Positions 8,310 to 17,432 of a stretch of DNA of 64,000 nucleotides are shown one piece after another (the first letter of the stretch is position 1; each line of letters opens with the position of its first letter). The position numbers and the translations under genes were made by a program. The notes beneath the pieces were generated by a model that saw only the letters and a program-made list of their open reading frames with translations, was not told the origin of the DNA and ran no database searches. The DNA comes from Haloferax sp. Atlit-12N (lineage in GTDB: Archaea > Halobacteriota > Halobacteria > Halobacteriales > Haloferacaceae): the NCBI RefSeq assembly GCF_003383095.1, contig NZ_PSYW01000002.1, positions 248,001 to 312,000 of the forward strand, given 5' to 3'.

Positions 8310-9269
8310 ATGTCCGACCCAGACATCGCGGTGCTTCGGCAGAAGATTCACGGACTGTCTGCCGAGGCGTACGCCGAAACGCTCCGCGAGCGGCTCCCCG
8401 ACCGCGAGGTCGCCCTCGCGACGACCCCGGCAGAGGAGCGCGACCTCCTCTCCCGCGTCCAAGTCGCGACCGGGTTCGACGCGACCGAAGACGACCTCGA
8501 AGCCGCCGAGAACCTCGACCTGTTCGCCTGCGTGTTCGCCGGCACGGGTCACCTTCCCATCGAGGCGTTCGAGGCCCGCGACGTGGCCGTCACCAACGCC
8601 TCCGGCGTCCACGGCCCGAACATCGCTGAACAGGTCCTCGGGAGCCTCCTCTACTTCGCCCGCCGCTTCCACGTCGCGGAGCGACAGAAAGAAGCGAACG
8701 TCTGGCAGTCGTACCCGACTGTCGAACTACAGGGTTCGACGGTCGCCGTCGTCGGCCTCGGCGCGCTCGGCGAGGCAATCGTCGACCGACTCGACCCGTT
8801 CGGCGTCGAGACCGTCGGCGTGCGCTACTCGCCGGAGAAGGGCGGCCCGACCGACGAGGTCGTCGGCTTCGACGACGAACAGGGCCTCCACGACGCCTTC
8901 GCCCGCGCCGACTACGTCGTCATCGCGTGCCCGCTGACCGACGCCACCCGCGGCCTCGTCGACGCCGACGCGTTCGCCTCGATGGCCCCCGACACCGTCC
9001 TCGTCAACGTCGGCCGCGGCCCGGTCGTCGACACCGACGCGCTCGTCTCCCAACTCCGGAGCAACGGCATCCGTGGGGCGGCACTCGACGTGACCGACCC
9101 CGAACCGCTCCCCTCGGACCACCCGCTTTGGGACTTCGAGAACGTCCTCATCACGCCCCACAACGCCGGCCACACCCCGAAGTACTGGGAGCGCATGGCC
9201 GACATCATCGCCGAGAACCTCGACAAACTGGACGCCGGCGACGACGACCTGCGGAACCGCGTGGTCTAA
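8310..9269 (+). CDS. ddh: D-2-hydroxyacid dehydrogenase
   Basis: A 319-residue NAD(P)H-dependent enzyme that reduces 2-ketoacids to D-2-hydroxyacids, or the reverse. The Rossmann motif VGLGALGEAI lies in the central nucleotide-binding domain. The catalytic triad appears as Arg in VNVGRGPVV, Glu in DVTDPEPLP and His in TPHNAGH, in the order and spacing of the family. Length is normal. A homologous halophilic enzyme from Haloferax mediterranei has been studied, and this one looks like the same type. The start ATG at 8310 follows a weak A/T-poor leader; an upstream extension in the same frame has no coding character. Confidence 0.9.
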   Translation: MSDPDIAVLRQKIHGLSAEAYAETLRERLPDREVALATTPAEERDLLSRVQVATGFDATEDDLEAAENLDLFACVFAGTGHLPIEAFEARDVAVTNASGVHGPNIAEQVLGSLLYFARRFHVAERQKEANVWQSYPTVELQGSTVAVVGLGALGEAIVDRLDPFGVETVGVRYSPEKGGPTDEVVGFDDEQGLHDAFARADYVVIACPLTDATRGLVDADAFASMAPDTVLVNVGRGPVVDTDALVSQLRSNGIRGAALDVTDPEPLPSDHPLWDFENVLITPHNAGHTPKYWERMADIIAENLDKLDAGDDDLRNRVV

Positions 9270-9368
9270 CCCGAGTCGAACCGGCGGCTCCGCGAGTGCG
9301 GAATCGGTGACGCCGCGACCGGGTTCCGCATCGAAACTGTCAATTCGGTTGCGACTGTCGGTTACGCC

Positions 9369-9629
9369 GTGCAGTTTGCATCGTGGCGGTGGAACCGAAT
9401 CCTTGCCTTTTTCGGCGGCGCTGGACTCCTCTTTTTGGTTCCGTGGTCGGGGCTCTCGCCCGCTCTCCCGGCGTGGACGGTAGACGTGTTGGTCTCCGTC
9501 CCGTTCGGCTTGTGCGTCTACGGGTTCACCGAACAGCCGCGAAAAGTGATTCTGCTGATTCCGGTCGGAACCGCGCTCGGAATCGGGGTACTCGCCCTGT
9601 ACCGGGCGTCCGGCGTGCACCTGTTTTGA
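9369..9629 (+). CDS. Small two-to-three-helix membrane protein
   Basis: An 86-residue protein with a GTG start. Hydrophobic segments lie at about 9-25, 35-52 and 58-78, separated by short loops with WSGLSPALPAW and EQPRKV. No family is recognised. Codon use matches neighbouring genes (G/C at third positions), which supports translation. It sits alone between the hydroxyacid dehydrogenase and the convergent ilvD gene. Confidence 0.6.
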   Translation: MQFASWRWNRILAFFGGAGLLFLVPWSGLSPALPAWTVDVLVSVPFGLCVYGFTEQPRKVILLIPVGTALGIGVLALYRASGVHLF

Positions 9630-9686
9630 CGACGGACGACGGCGTCCGCGTCGCGGGAGACGCCGCGACGACTCGTCTCTTCGTCT

Positions 9687-11441
9687 CTATTCGTCGCGCG
9701 TGAGCGCCGGGTTCGTCACCGCGCCGTTCGCGGCGGAGCCGAAGTCGCGGGCGTACTTCGCCAGCACGCCGGAGGTGTACGCCGGCGGCTTGGGTTCCCA
9801 GTCTTCCTTCCGCGCTTCGAGTTCCTCGTCAGAGAGGTCCACGGAGAGTTCGCGGTTCGGGATGTCGACGGTCACCTCGTCGCCGTCTTCGAGGAGGCCG
9901 ATGGGACCGCCCTCGGTCGCCTCGGGGGCGACGTGGCCGACCATCGGGCCGCGCGTCGCGCCGGAGAACCGACCGTCGGTGAGGAGCGCCACGTCGTCCT
10001 CGTGGCCCTGTCCGACGACGGCGGCGGTGACGCCGAGCATCTCGCGCATGCCGGGGCCGCCGCGCGGACCCTCGTTGCGGATAGCAATGACGTCGCCTTC
10101 CTCGATGTGGCCCTCCTGCACGTAGCGCATCGCGTCCTCTTCGTTCTCGAAGACGCGGGCGGGGCCGGTGTGGTGGAAGGCGTCGTCACCGGTGACCTTC
10201 AGGACCGCGCCGTCGGGCGCGAGGTTGCCGGTGAGAATCTTGATTGCGCCCTCCTCCTGATACGGCTCGTCGACCGTGTAGAGGAAGTCCGCTTCGAGGC
10301 CGTCGTCGTCCGGGAGGTCGAGGTGGTCGAGTTCCTCGGCGATGGTGCGGCCGGTGACGGTCATCGCGTCGCCGTGGAACAAGCCGGCCTCGACGAGACG
10401 ACGGATGACGACCGGGATGCCGCCGATTTCGTGGAGGTCGTTCATGACGCGCGTGCCGCCGGGCTGGAGATTGGCGATTTTCGGCGTGCGCCGGGAAATC
10501 TCGTCGAACTCCTCGATGTCGAGGTCGACGCCGGCCTCGGCGGCCAGCGCGAGCAGGTGGAGCACGGCGTTGGTCGAGCCGCCGGTAGCGACTTGGAGCG
10601 TGATGGCGTTCTCGAAGGACTTCTTGGAGAGGATGTCGGAGGGGCGGCGGTCGTTCTCCACGCAGTCGAGGACGACCTCGCCGGCGCGGCGGGCGTTCTC
10701 GTAGCGCTCGTCGGACTCGGCGGGCGCGGACGCGGACCCGAGCGGGGCCAGTCCGAGCGCCTCGGAGATAGAGGCCATCGTGTTGGCGGTGAACATCCCG
10801 CCGCAGGAGCCCGCGCCGGGGCAGGCGTGGCGTTCGAGGTCGTCGAGTTCCTCGGCGCTCATGTCGCCTTCGGCGTAGGTGCCGACGCCCTCGAAGACGT
10901 TCTGGACGGTCACCTCGCGTCCCTCGTGCTGGCCGGGCATGATGGAGCCGCCGTAGAGGAACACCGACGGGAGGTCGGTCCGGATGGCGGCCATCATCAT
11001 CCCGGGGAGGTTCTTGTCACAGCCGGCGACGGTGACGAGCGCGTCCATGCGCTCGCCGAAGGAGACGAGTTCGACCGAGTCGGCGATGACCTCGCGGGAG
11101 ATGAGCGAGGCCTTCATGCCCTCTGTCCCCATGGAGATGGCGTCGGAGATGGTGACGGTCCCGAACTCGATGGGCATCCCGCCCGCGGCGTCGATGCCCT
11201 CGATGGCGGCGTCGGCAACGTCGTCGAGGTGGACGTTACACGGGGTGATGTCGGCGGCGGGGTTCGGCACGCCGACCATCGGCGACGAGAAGTCCTCGTC
11301 GTCGAAGCCCATGGCGCGGAACATCGCACGGTGCGGGGCCTTGTCGGGACCCTCTGTGACCTCCGTGCTGCGGAGATTCGGGTCCTTACCGCTGGAGAAC
11401 ACGTCGTCCGGGTCCTCCTCGCGTGGGGACTGCTGGCTCAT
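9687..11441 (-). CDS. ilvD: Dihydroxy-acid dehydratase
   Basis: A 584-residue enzyme of branched-chain amino acid and CoA synthesis that dehydrates 2,3-dihydroxy-3-methyl acids to 2-keto acids. Three cysteines placed to bind the iron-sulfur cluster are visible: Cys68 in TPCNVHL, Cys141 in GCDKNLPG and Cys213 in [15 protein letters not shown]. The conserved STNAVLHL and [10 protein letters not shown] blocks of the IlvD/Edd family are present, and length is typical. The ATG at 11441 is fixed by a TATA-like box 28 nt upstream. No other ilv genes lie in the window, so it is an isolated member of the pathway here. Confidence 0.95.
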   Translation of the reverse strand: MSQQSPREEDPDDVFSSGKDPNLRSTEVTEGPDKAPHRAMFRAMGFDDEDFSSPMVGVPNPAADITPCNVHLDDVADAAIEGIDAAGGMPIEFGTVTISDAISMGTEGMKASLISREVIADSVELVSFGERMDALVTVAGCDKNLPGMMMAAIRTDLPSVFLYGGSIMPGQHEGREVTVQNVFEGVGTYAEGDMSAEELDDLERHACPGAGSCGGMFTANTMASISEALGLAPLGSASAPAESDERYENARRAGEVVLDCVENDRRPSDILSKKSFENAITLQVATGGSTNAVLHLLALAAEAGVDLDIEEFDEISRRTPKIANLQPGGTRVMNDLHEIGGIPVVIRRLVEAGLFHGDAMTVTGRTIAEELDHLDLPDDDGLEADFLYTVDEPYQEEGAIKILTGNLAPDGAVLKVTGDDAFHHTGPARVFENEEDAMRYVQEGHIEEGDVIAIRNEGPRGGPGMREMLGVTAAVVGQGHEDDVALLTDGRFSGATRGPMVGHVAPEATEGGPIGLLEDGDEVTVDIPNRELSVDLSDEELEARKEDWEPKPPAYTSGVLAKYARDFGSAANGAVTNPALTRDE

Positions 11442-11465
11442 ACCTCTTCGGAGCGTGTGCGCGAA

Positions 11466-11472
11466 CTTAAAT
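11466..11472 (-). promoter_or_regulatory. TATA-like box of ilvD
   Basis: On the minus strand ATTTAAG is centred about 28 nt before the ATG of ilvD, in an otherwise G/C-rich gap. This predicts a leaderless transcript. Confidence 0.55.
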
Positions 11473-11537
11473 GGCCGCGACTGGGCAGACGTTGCAGTCG
11501 GATTCGCCCGACGAACCACGGTTCTGAGGGGCTTTTC

Positions 11538-12152
11538 CTACTCCGCGTCGCGCCGCGCCAGCCCGGTGAGATGCGGCGCTTCGGGGACGATTATCTCCGC
11601 GGTCCCGAGGCGGGCGGCGTTCTCGTTGCCCGGAAGGCAGAACGTCGGCATCCCGTCGACGACGCCGGCGGTCGCGCGGGTGCCGACGACCTTGGTGCCG
11701 ATTTCGTCGTACGAGAGCCGCCGGAACAGTTCGCCGAAGCCGGGGAGCGTCTTCCCGAACAACTGCGCCGTCGCCTCCACGGTCCGGTCGTCGGGCGTGA
11801 CGCCCGTCCCGCCGGTCGTAACCGTCACGTCGACGTCGCCGCGGTCGGCCATCCGCGCGACCGCGGTCTGAATCTCGTCGTAGTCGTCGTCGACGACCCG
11901 CCGAACCGACACCGAATGTCCGGCCTCGCGGAGCAGTTCCGCTATCGCGTCGCCGGCGGGGTCGTCGTCGACGTCGCGGGTGGACGAAATCGTCAGCACC
12001 GCCGCGTCGAGGTCGTCGATGTCGTGGTGGTGATGGTCGTGGTCGTGGTCGCCGTGATGGTGGTCGTGGTCTCCCTCACCGTGATGGTGGCCGTTGTCGT
12101 GCTCGCCGTGGTTGTGGTCTCCCTCACCGTGATGATGGTCGTGGTCGCTCAC
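11538..12152 (-). CDS. moaB: MoaB/MogA-family molybdenum cofactor protein with histidine-rich N-terminal tail
   Basis: A 204-residue protein. Residues about 46-204 form the MoaB/MogA molybdopterin-binding fold with TTGGTGVTPDDRT, the signature of molybdopterin adenylyltransferases. MoaB activates molybdopterin before molybdate or tungstate insertion. The first 44 residues are an added tail with twenty His between residues 4 and 43, mixed with Asp, Glu and Gly. Such tails bind transition metals in HypB, UreE and ZIP/CDF proteins, so metal storage or handling is a reasonable inference. The tail contains an internal 16-residue duplication. The ATG at 12152 follows a GGAACTTTATC box about 26 nt upstream, which supports translation of the whole tail. 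Confidence 0.9.
   Translation of the reverse strand: MSDHDHHHGEGDHNHGEHDNGHHHGEGDHDHHHGDHDHDHHHHDIDDLDAAVLTISSTRDVDDDPAGDAIAELLREAGHSVSVRRVVDDDYDEIQTAVARMADRGDVDVTVTTGGTGVTPDDRTVEATAQLFGKTLPGFGELFRRLSYDEIGTKVVGTRATAGVVDGMPTFCLPGNENAARLGTAEIIVPEAPHLTGLARRDAE
12066..12134 (-). repeat. In-gene 48-bp-offset direct repeat coding the His-rich tail
   Basis: The 21-bp word GTGGTCTCCCTCACCGTGAT(G) occurs at 12066-12086 and again at 12114-12134 on the plus-strand listing. The offset is 48 bp, or 16 codons, producing the repeated HHHGEGDH motif in MoaB. It indicates growth of the tail by in-frame duplication. Confidence 0.8.
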
Positions 12153-12247
12153 GGCCGCGGCTTCGTCGTCCGGCGATAAAGTTCCCGCGTCGCCCCGGCG
12201 GTCGTTGGCTCGCGGCGGCCGGACGGTTCACCGCCGAGCGGTGCGGT

Positions 12248-13051
12248 TCACTCGCCGTCTGTGACCTCGTCGAGCGAGTCGAGCGTCAGGCGTTCCGCGT
12301 TCTCGCGGAGCGTCTCGAACTGCTCGTTGGCCCACTCGACGGCGGCTTCGGTGTCGTTGCGGGCGACCCCGCCGACACCGGTGTCGGTGTAGATGACGAT
12401 GCCCGCCTCCGATTCCGTCACCCAGAGGCCGAACCGGAACGGTACCTCTCCTCGGTAGAGCGTCACCGACTCGTGTCGGAGTTGGTCTTCGATGACCGCC
12501 CGGGACGTGGGAACGGCGACGAGCCGGTCGAACAACTCGTCGGCGATAATCATCTCGACGACCGTCCCGCCGGCGGTCGCCGTCTCGTAGAACGGCCGGA
12601 GCTGACCGACGAGTGCGACCGGGGCGACGCCGTAGACTCGCTCCGCGTGCTCGATGCTCGAAAACAGCTCCTGAATCGCGCTGTCCGGAATGTTCGGCGT
12701 CGACGTGTGGACCGTCGCGCCCGTGAGGAACGCGGGGTCCAAGGGCGCGTCGGCGGGCAGCATCGACAGGAGATCACGAGCCGCGTGAACGCCGCGGAGC
12801 GAGTCGAGACACTCGTCGTACGCGTCGAGCGCGCGCCGGCCGACGCACGTCAGTCGGTACTGGCCGTCGCTGCGCTCGGCGAGCCCGGCGTCGAGCAGTT
12901 CGCGGACGACGCGGTCGACCGTCGACCGCGACGTGTCGAGGTCGTCGGCGAGTTCGCGCTTGTCTCGCGGTCGCTCCGCGAGCGACCGGACGAACGACGA
13001 CCGCCTCACGACCAGGCGCGAGAGCTGTGCTGAAGTCTCGTCTCTGTTCAC
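12248..13051 (-). CDS. Winged-helix transcriptional regulator with FilR1-like middle domain
   Basis: About 267 residues from a GTG at 13051. The N-terminal part carries an HTH: ERPRDKRELADDLDTSRSTVDR, followed by VVRELLDAGLAERSDGQYRLT as wing. The rest resembles the sensor domain found in haloarchaeal and methanogen FilR1-type regulators: an HTSTPNIPDSAIQELFSSIEHAERVYGV segment, VVEMIIADELF and a C-terminal GIVIYTDTGVGGVARNDTEAAVEWA. The ligand is unknown. Longer in-frame starts would add an Arg-rich, non-acidic extension and are rejected. It is divergent from the MDR oxidoreductase gene and might regulate it, but no operator was identified. Confidence 0.8.
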   Translation of the reverse strand: MNRDETSAQLSRLVVRRSSFVRSLAERPRDKRELADDLDTSRSTVDRVVRELLDAGLAERSDGQYRLTCVGRRALDAYDECLDSLRGVHAARDLLSMLPADAPLDPAFLTGATVHTSTPNIPDSAIQELFSSIEHAERVYGVAPVALVGQLRPFYETATAGGTVVEMIIADELFDRLVAVPTSRAVIEDQLRHESVTLYRGEVPFRFGLWVTESEAGIVIYTDTGVGGVARNDTEAAVEWANEQFETLRENAERLTLDSLDEVTDGE

Positions 13052-13287
13052 GTACGTGATTCTCCTTCGAGCAGGACCCGACGACCGTCGGCCCCGACCG
13101 TTCGGCCCGCCGAGCATCCGTCGGCGTGCGCGACTACCAAACCCGACTGTGTTGGGAACCCTGCGTCGTATATATCTTCGCACCGATAGGTTTTGGAACC
13201 TGCGGAGTTCGTTGTATGTCGAAAAAGAGGAAAGACGATTGGCGTAAACTCACACTTTAGTTCCTACCCTCCGTCGGTGAGGTCGAG

Positions 13288-14328
13288 ATGAAAGCGGTCC
13301 AATTCACGGAGCACGGCGACCGAGACGTCCTCGAATACGGCGACTTCCCGGACCCGGAGGTCGGCCCCGACGAGGTTCTCGTCGACGTGAAGGCGGCTTC
13401 GCTCAACCACCTCGACATCTGGACGCGACGGGGGCTCCCGGGCGTCGAGTTGGAGATGCCGCACATCCCCGGCAGCGACATGGCCGGCGTCGTCACCGAG
13501 GTCGGCGAGCGCGTGACCCGGTTCGAGGCGGGCGACCACGTCGCGCTCATTGCGGGCCTCGCCGACGGCGGCGACGAGTTCTCCCGGAAGGGCGACCCGA
13601 CGCTCGCACCGGACTTCCGCATCATCGGCGAGCACACTCGCGGCGTCCACGCCGAGTTCGCGGCGATACCCGAGGAGAACCTCGTGCCCGTCCCCGAGGA
13701 CGTGCCGTGGGAGGTCGCCGGTTCCGCGTCGCTCGTCTTCCAGACCGCGTGGCGGATGCTCGTCGACCGCGGCGAACTGCGCCCCGGCGAGAAGGTGCTC
13801 GTCCTCGGCGCGTCCGGCGGCGTCGGCCACGCGGCCGTCCAAATCGCCGACTACGCGGGCGCGGAAGTGTACGCGACCGCCTCCACCGACGAGAAACTGG
13901 AGTACGCGAAGGAGTGCGGCGCGGACCACGTCATCAACTACGAGGAGGACGACTTCTCGAAGGAGATTCGCAAACTCACCGACGGCCGCGGCGTCGATAT
14001 GGTGGTCGACCACATCGGCGAGGCCACCTACAAGCAGTCGCTCAAGAGCCTCGTCAAGGGCGGCCGCGTCGTCACCTGCGGGGCGACCACCGGCCCCGAC
14101 CCGGGCGCGGGCCTCAACTACATCTTCTGGAACCAACTTTCGGTCATCGGCTCGACGATGGCGACGCCCGGCGAGGCCGACGAAGTGCTCGACCTCGTGT
14201 GGGACGGCACCTTCGAACCCCGCATCCGCGAGACGCTCCCCATGAGCGAAATCGACCGCGCGCACGAACTCATCGAGGAGCGACAGGGCTTTGGCAAGGT
14301 GGTCGTAATCCCAGATAGTGAGCTCTGA
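13288..14328 (+). CDS. Medium-chain dehydrogenase/reductase (alcohol dehydrogenase / quinone oxidoreductase type)
   Basis: A 346-residue MDR-superfamily protein with a GroES-like N-terminal domain (HIPGSDMAGVVTEVG) and a Rossmann domain with the cofactor loop VLGASGGVGHAAVQIA, the AxxGxxG type that commonly prefers NADP(H). At the catalytic zinc site the expected Cys is replaced in the NHLDIWTRRG segment, and the four-Cys structural zinc loop is absent. It is therefore closer to the zinc-independent quinone/enoyl reductase branch than to a true zinc alcohol dehydrogenase. The substrate is unknown. The gene overlaps the following small membrane-protein gene by 11 nt, implying cotranscription. 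Confidence 0.85.
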   Translation: MKAVQFTEHGDRDVLEYGDFPDPEVGPDEVLVDVKAASLNHLDIWTRRGLPGVELEMPHIPGSDMAGVVTEVGERVTRFEAGDHVALIAGLADGGDEFSRKGDPTLAPDFRIIGEHTRGVHAEFAAIPEENLVPVPEDVPWEVAGSASLVFQTAWRMLVDRGELRPGEKVLVLGASGGVGHAAVQIADYAGAEVYATASTDEKLEYAKECGADHVINYEEDDFSKEIRKLTDGRGVDMVVDHIGEATYKQSLKSLVKGGRVVTCGATTGPDPGAGLNYIFWNQLSVIGSTMATPGEADEVLDLVWDGTFEPRIRETLPMSEIDRAHELIEERQGFGKVVVIPDSEL

Positions 14329-14638
14329 CACCACGACTCGGGACGACGCGACCGCCGAGTCCGACACCTACGTCCACCGGCCGGACGGCGTCGCCGTCGG
14401 CGGCGATAGCTCGGAGCCGGAGGCGACCGGTTTCGGTGACCGCGGCTGGGTGCTCGTCGGCGTCGTCGCGCTCTGTTTCCTCGTCATCCCCGGCGCGGTG
14501 TACCTCGTGCCGTCGCTCCCGGCGATGGCCGGCCTGCCGTACCTCGCGGCCATGCTGGCCCTGCCGATGCTCCCGGCGCTCGCGCTCGGCCTCGTCGCCG
14601 TCTGGTCGATGACTGCGGCGACCCGCGGCGACGGCTGA
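14318..14638 (+). CDS. Small two-helix membrane protein
   Basis: A 106-residue protein from a GTG that lies inside the 3' end of the MDR gene. An acidic/polar N-terminal tail of about 40 residues precedes two hydrophobic helices at about 45-66 and 72-97. No family is recognised. The 11-nt overlap suggests translational coupling with the oxidoreductase, so it may be a membrane partner or simply an operon neighbour. An ATG start is not available in the open part of the frame before the first helix. Confidence 0.65.
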   Translation: MSSDTTTRDDATAESDTYVHRPDGVAVGGDSSEPEATGFGDRGWVLVGVVALCFLVIPGAVYLVPSLPAMAGLPYLAAMLALPMLPALALGLVAVWSMTAATRGDG

Positions 14639-14840
14639 GTCGACCGACCCGTCGAGACCGTTCTCTCGGGCCGGCCGAACCGCGACGCCTGTTTTCACCC
14701 CCGATTCTCTCGCATCCGAGCCGCGCTCTCGTCTGGCGGTGTCGCACCCAGCCGCCGGTTCTCAGCGGTGGAATTGCGTGCCGATATAAATGGTTCCGAC
14801 AAGGCTTATCCCGTTTCGTGGTTGACATTCACACGCACAG

Positions 14841-15248
14841 ATGTTCGAACGCTTTTCCAGCAGTTACTTCCTCGGCCGATTGTACGTCGAACCGTACGAC
14901 GGGACCGAGGCGGCGATTCACCGAACGGAACACGAGCGACTCAACGAGTGCGTCTACACCGACGGCCGCGGCGTCGAACGAGTCGACTACCCACTCGTGA
15001 TGAAACTCGATACGGCCCACTTCCCGGTCGTCGGCGACGACGGCGTCCCCTCCGGAACGCTCGCGCTTCCCCGAGACGCCGTGGACGCAGACGCGCTCCC
15101 GGACGACAGACCGGTGCTTCTCGCCGACGCCCCGCGGGCCGCCGAGTTGCTCCGGTACGCCGGCTACGACCTCGACGACCTCGTCCCCGGCGGTCCCGGT
15201 GAGACCGACGGTCCCGGCCCGGACCGACCCGACGACAGGCTGGCCTGA
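14841..15248 (+). CDS. DUF5802-family haloarchaeal protein
   Basis: A 135-residue soluble protein beginning MFERFSSSYFLGRLYVEPYDG, with later LVMKLDTAHFPV and AAELLRYAGYDL. This arrangement matches, from memory, the haloarchaea-specific DUF5802 family of unknown function. The C-terminal 25 residues are a Gly/Pro/Asp-rich tail. A GCTTATCC box lies about 30 nt before the ATG, consistent with a leaderless single-gene transcript. Confidence 0.7.
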   Translation: MFERFSSSYFLGRLYVEPYDGTEAAIHRTEHERLNECVYTDGRGVERVDYPLVMKLDTAHFPVVGDDGVPSGTLALPRDAVDADALPDDRPVLLADAPRAAELLRYAGYDLDDLVPGGPGETDGPGPDRPDDRLA

Positions 15249-15335
15249 GGCCCGGCCGTCGTCGCGGCGAGCGGGTTCCCGCGCCGTCCGCCTCGCGTCC
15301 GAACGCTCAAGTGGTCGGCCCGCACGCGTCCGTGT

Positions 15336-16268
15336 ATGCTGGACGAGTTGTTGGGTCGAGCCGAGCTCAAAGCGCGCATCGCCGAGTTAGAAGACGAACG
15401 CGACGCGCTAGCTGGGCGTCTGGAGGGCGAGTCCGAGCGCCGAAAGGAGGCTGCCCGCGCGCGACAGGAGGCCGAGAAGGAGGTCAACCGCCTCGAAGAC
15501 CGCATCACCGAACTCGAAGACCGCGTGGAGCGCCTCTCAGGCGACGACGACTCCCTCGACTTCCGCGGGACCGAGGACCTCCGCGGCGACCGCCTCCGCG
15601 AGGTGCTGTCCCGGCTGAACTCGCTTTCGACCGACGCGGAGGGCGCGCTCACCGCCGCCGTCTCCGACGACCGCTCGCTTCCCTCGGCCGCCGAGTCCGC
15701 GTTCGGCGACCGCGCCCCGCTCGTCCGCCGGGGCGCGCCCTGCGTCGCGCTCACCGACGACGCCGGTCTGGTGAGCGTCGCGCTCTCACCCCCGCGCCAA
15801 CCCGACGGCTTCGACGCTTGGAGCGACGGCTTCGACCTCGACCCGACGTGGTTCCACCCGACCGAGACCACCGTGGTCGCCCTCGTCCGCGGCGACCTGT
15901 TCGCCCTCGGTCGCTACGAGGACGGCGACCTCGAATTCGTCGAGGGCTTCGAGAGCGACGTGAAGTCCGCCCACTCCAAAGGCGGGTTCTCGCAGGGGCG
16001 GTTCGAGCGCATCCGCGAGGGCCAAATCGACGACCACATCGACCGCTGTCACGAGGCGCTCGACGAGTTCCTCGGCGGCGACTCTGGCGCGGGCACGGGA
16101 GCCGCCGACGGCGACGCCGACCTCGTCGTCCTCGGCGAGCGAACCGTCCTCGGCGAGTTCCGCGAGCGGGCCGCGCTGACCGCGACCGTCGACGCCAGCG
16201 GCGACCCCGAAGCGGCGCTCACGGAGGCGTCCAGAGAGTTCTGGACCACGCGGCTCTACCGGCTCTGA
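15336..16268 (+). CDS. Vms1/ANKZF1-like (VLRF1) peptidyl-tRNA hydrolase
   Basis: A 310-residue protein. Residues 1-70 form a predicted coiled coil (repeated RIAELEDERD / RITELEDRVE). Residues about 80-305 form an eRF1-like VLRF1 domain with SKGGFSQGRFERIREGQIDDH; Gln220 occupies the place of the catalytic Gln in yeast Vms1. Vms1/ANKZF1 release aberrant nascent chains from tRNA on split, stalled ribosomes, so a ribosome-rescue role in the cytoplasm is likely. The eukaryotic zinc finger and ankyrin repeats are absent, and the coiled coil may replace them in ribosome binding. It is monocistronic by position. Confidence 0.85.
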   Translation: MLDELLGRAELKARIAELEDERDALAGRLEGESERRKEAARARQEAEKEVNRLEDRITELEDRVERLSGDDDSLDFRGTEDLRGDRLREVLSRLNSLSTDAEGALTAAVSDDRSLPSAAESAFGDRAPLVRRGAPCVALTDDAGLVSVALSPPRQPDGFDAWSDGFDLDPTWFHPTETTVVALVRGDLFALGRYEDGDLEFVEGFESDVKSAHSKGGFSQGRFERIREGQIDDHIDRCHEALDEFLGGDSGAGTGAADGDADLVVLGERTVLGEFRERAALTATVDASGDPEAALTEASREFWTTRLYRL

Positions 16269-16376
16269 GTCGGTGACGACGCCGCGGCCATTCTCCCGGC
16301 CGTTCTCCCAGCTGTCCTCGAATACTCGCAGACAACTCGGCGATATGACCCGGCAGTCGCCGCCGAATCGCCCCAC

Positions 16377-16385
16377 CTTTTAGGG
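16377..16385 (+). promoter_or_regulatory. TATA-like box of the dgcN-dgcA pair
   Basis: CTTTTAGGG is centred about 26 nt before the ATG at 16407. With the two genes directly abutting, this is probably the promoter of both. Confidence 0.5.
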
Positions 16386-16406
16386 TGGCACGTAGTGACA
16401 TCCTGT

Positions 16407-17432
16407 ATGAACGACCCACAGCGAGTCGTCGTCCTCGCACACGAGAAGTTCCCCGACCGCGCGAAGACCGCCACGGGCGTCCTGAAGTACGCCGACTACG
16501 ACGTGGTGGCCGTCCTCGACCGCGACAACCCCGGCACCTCCGCGGCCGACCACCGCCGCGACCTCCCCGACGTGCCCGTCGTCGCCTCGATGGCCGACGC
16601 GCCCGACGCCGACGCCCTCCTCATCGGCATCTCGCCCATCGGCGGCGCGTTCGACGAGACGTGGCGCGACGACGTTCGCACCGCCCTCGAACGCGGCTGT
16701 GACCTCATCTCCGGCCTTCACTACTTCCTCACCGAAGACGAGGAGTTCGTCCGACTCGCCGACGAACACGGCTGCGACATCAACGACGTTCGCAAGCCCC
16801 ACGACGACCTCGGCGTCGCGCAGGGCAAGTCCGCCGACGTGGACGCCGAAGTCGTCCTCACGGTCGGCACCGACTGCTCGGTCGGCAAGATGACCGCGAC
16901 GCTCGAACTCGTCGAGGCCGCCCGCGAGCGCGGCATCGACGCGGGCTTCATCCCGACCGGCCAGACCGGCATCATGATTGCGGGCTGGGGCAACCCCGTC
17001 GACCGCGTCGTGAGCGACTTCACCGCCGGCGCGGTCGAGGAGATGATTCTGGAGAAAGGCGACGAACACGACGTACTGTTCGTCGAGGGCCAGGGGAGCA
17101 TCGTCCACCCGGCGTACTCCGCGGTCACCTGCGGCATCCTCCACGGCTCGATGGCCGACAAGCTCGTCCTCTGTCACGAGGCCACCCGCGAGGCGATTCA
17201 CGGCTACGAGGAGTTCGCCCTGCCCGACCTCTCGGAGTACGTCTCGCTGTACGAGAATCTCGCCGACCCGGTCCACGAAGCCGACGTGGTCGCCGGGATG
17301 CTCAACACCTCCCACGTCGACGACGACGTGGAGGCGGCCGAGGCCGTCGACGCCTTCGCCGACGAACTCGGCGTCCCCGCGGTCGACCCCGTCCGGTTCG
17401 GCTCGGCCGACCTCGTCGACGAGGTGTTCTAG
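16407..17432 (+). CDS. dgcN: DUF1611-family P-loop protein, DgcN-like N-acetyltransferase
   Basis: A 341-residue protein. The N-terminal half (about 1-145) resembles a Rossmann-like domain. The second half begins with a nucleotide-binding loop G154-T-D-C-S-V-G-K161-M-T, the signature of DUF1611. In marine bacteria a member, DgcN, N-acetylates D-glutamate as the first step of its catabolism, partnered by an enolase-superfamily racemase, DgcA. The next gene here is of exactly that type and starts on the very next base. By context I infer the same two-step conversion, but the amino acid substrate in this archaeon is untested. The ATG at 16407 rather than the upstream in-frame ATG at 16395 is chosen from the TATA spacing. 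Confidence 0.8.
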   Translation: MNDPQRVVVLAHEKFPDRAKTATGVLKYADYDVVAVLDRDNPGTSAADHRRDLPDVPVVASMADAPDADALLIGISPIGGAFDETWRDDVRTALERGCDLISGLHYFLTEDEEFVRLADEHGCDINDVRKPHDDLGVAQGKSADVDAEVVLTVGTDCSVGKMTATLELVEAARERGIDAGFIPTGQTGIMIAGWGNPVDRVVSDFTAGAVEEMILEKGDEHDVLFVEGQGSIVHPAYSAVTCGILHGSMADKLVLCHEATREAIHGYEEFALPDLSEYVSLYENLADPVHEADVVAGMLNTSHVDDDVEAAEAVDAFADELGVPAVDPVRFGSADLVDEVF

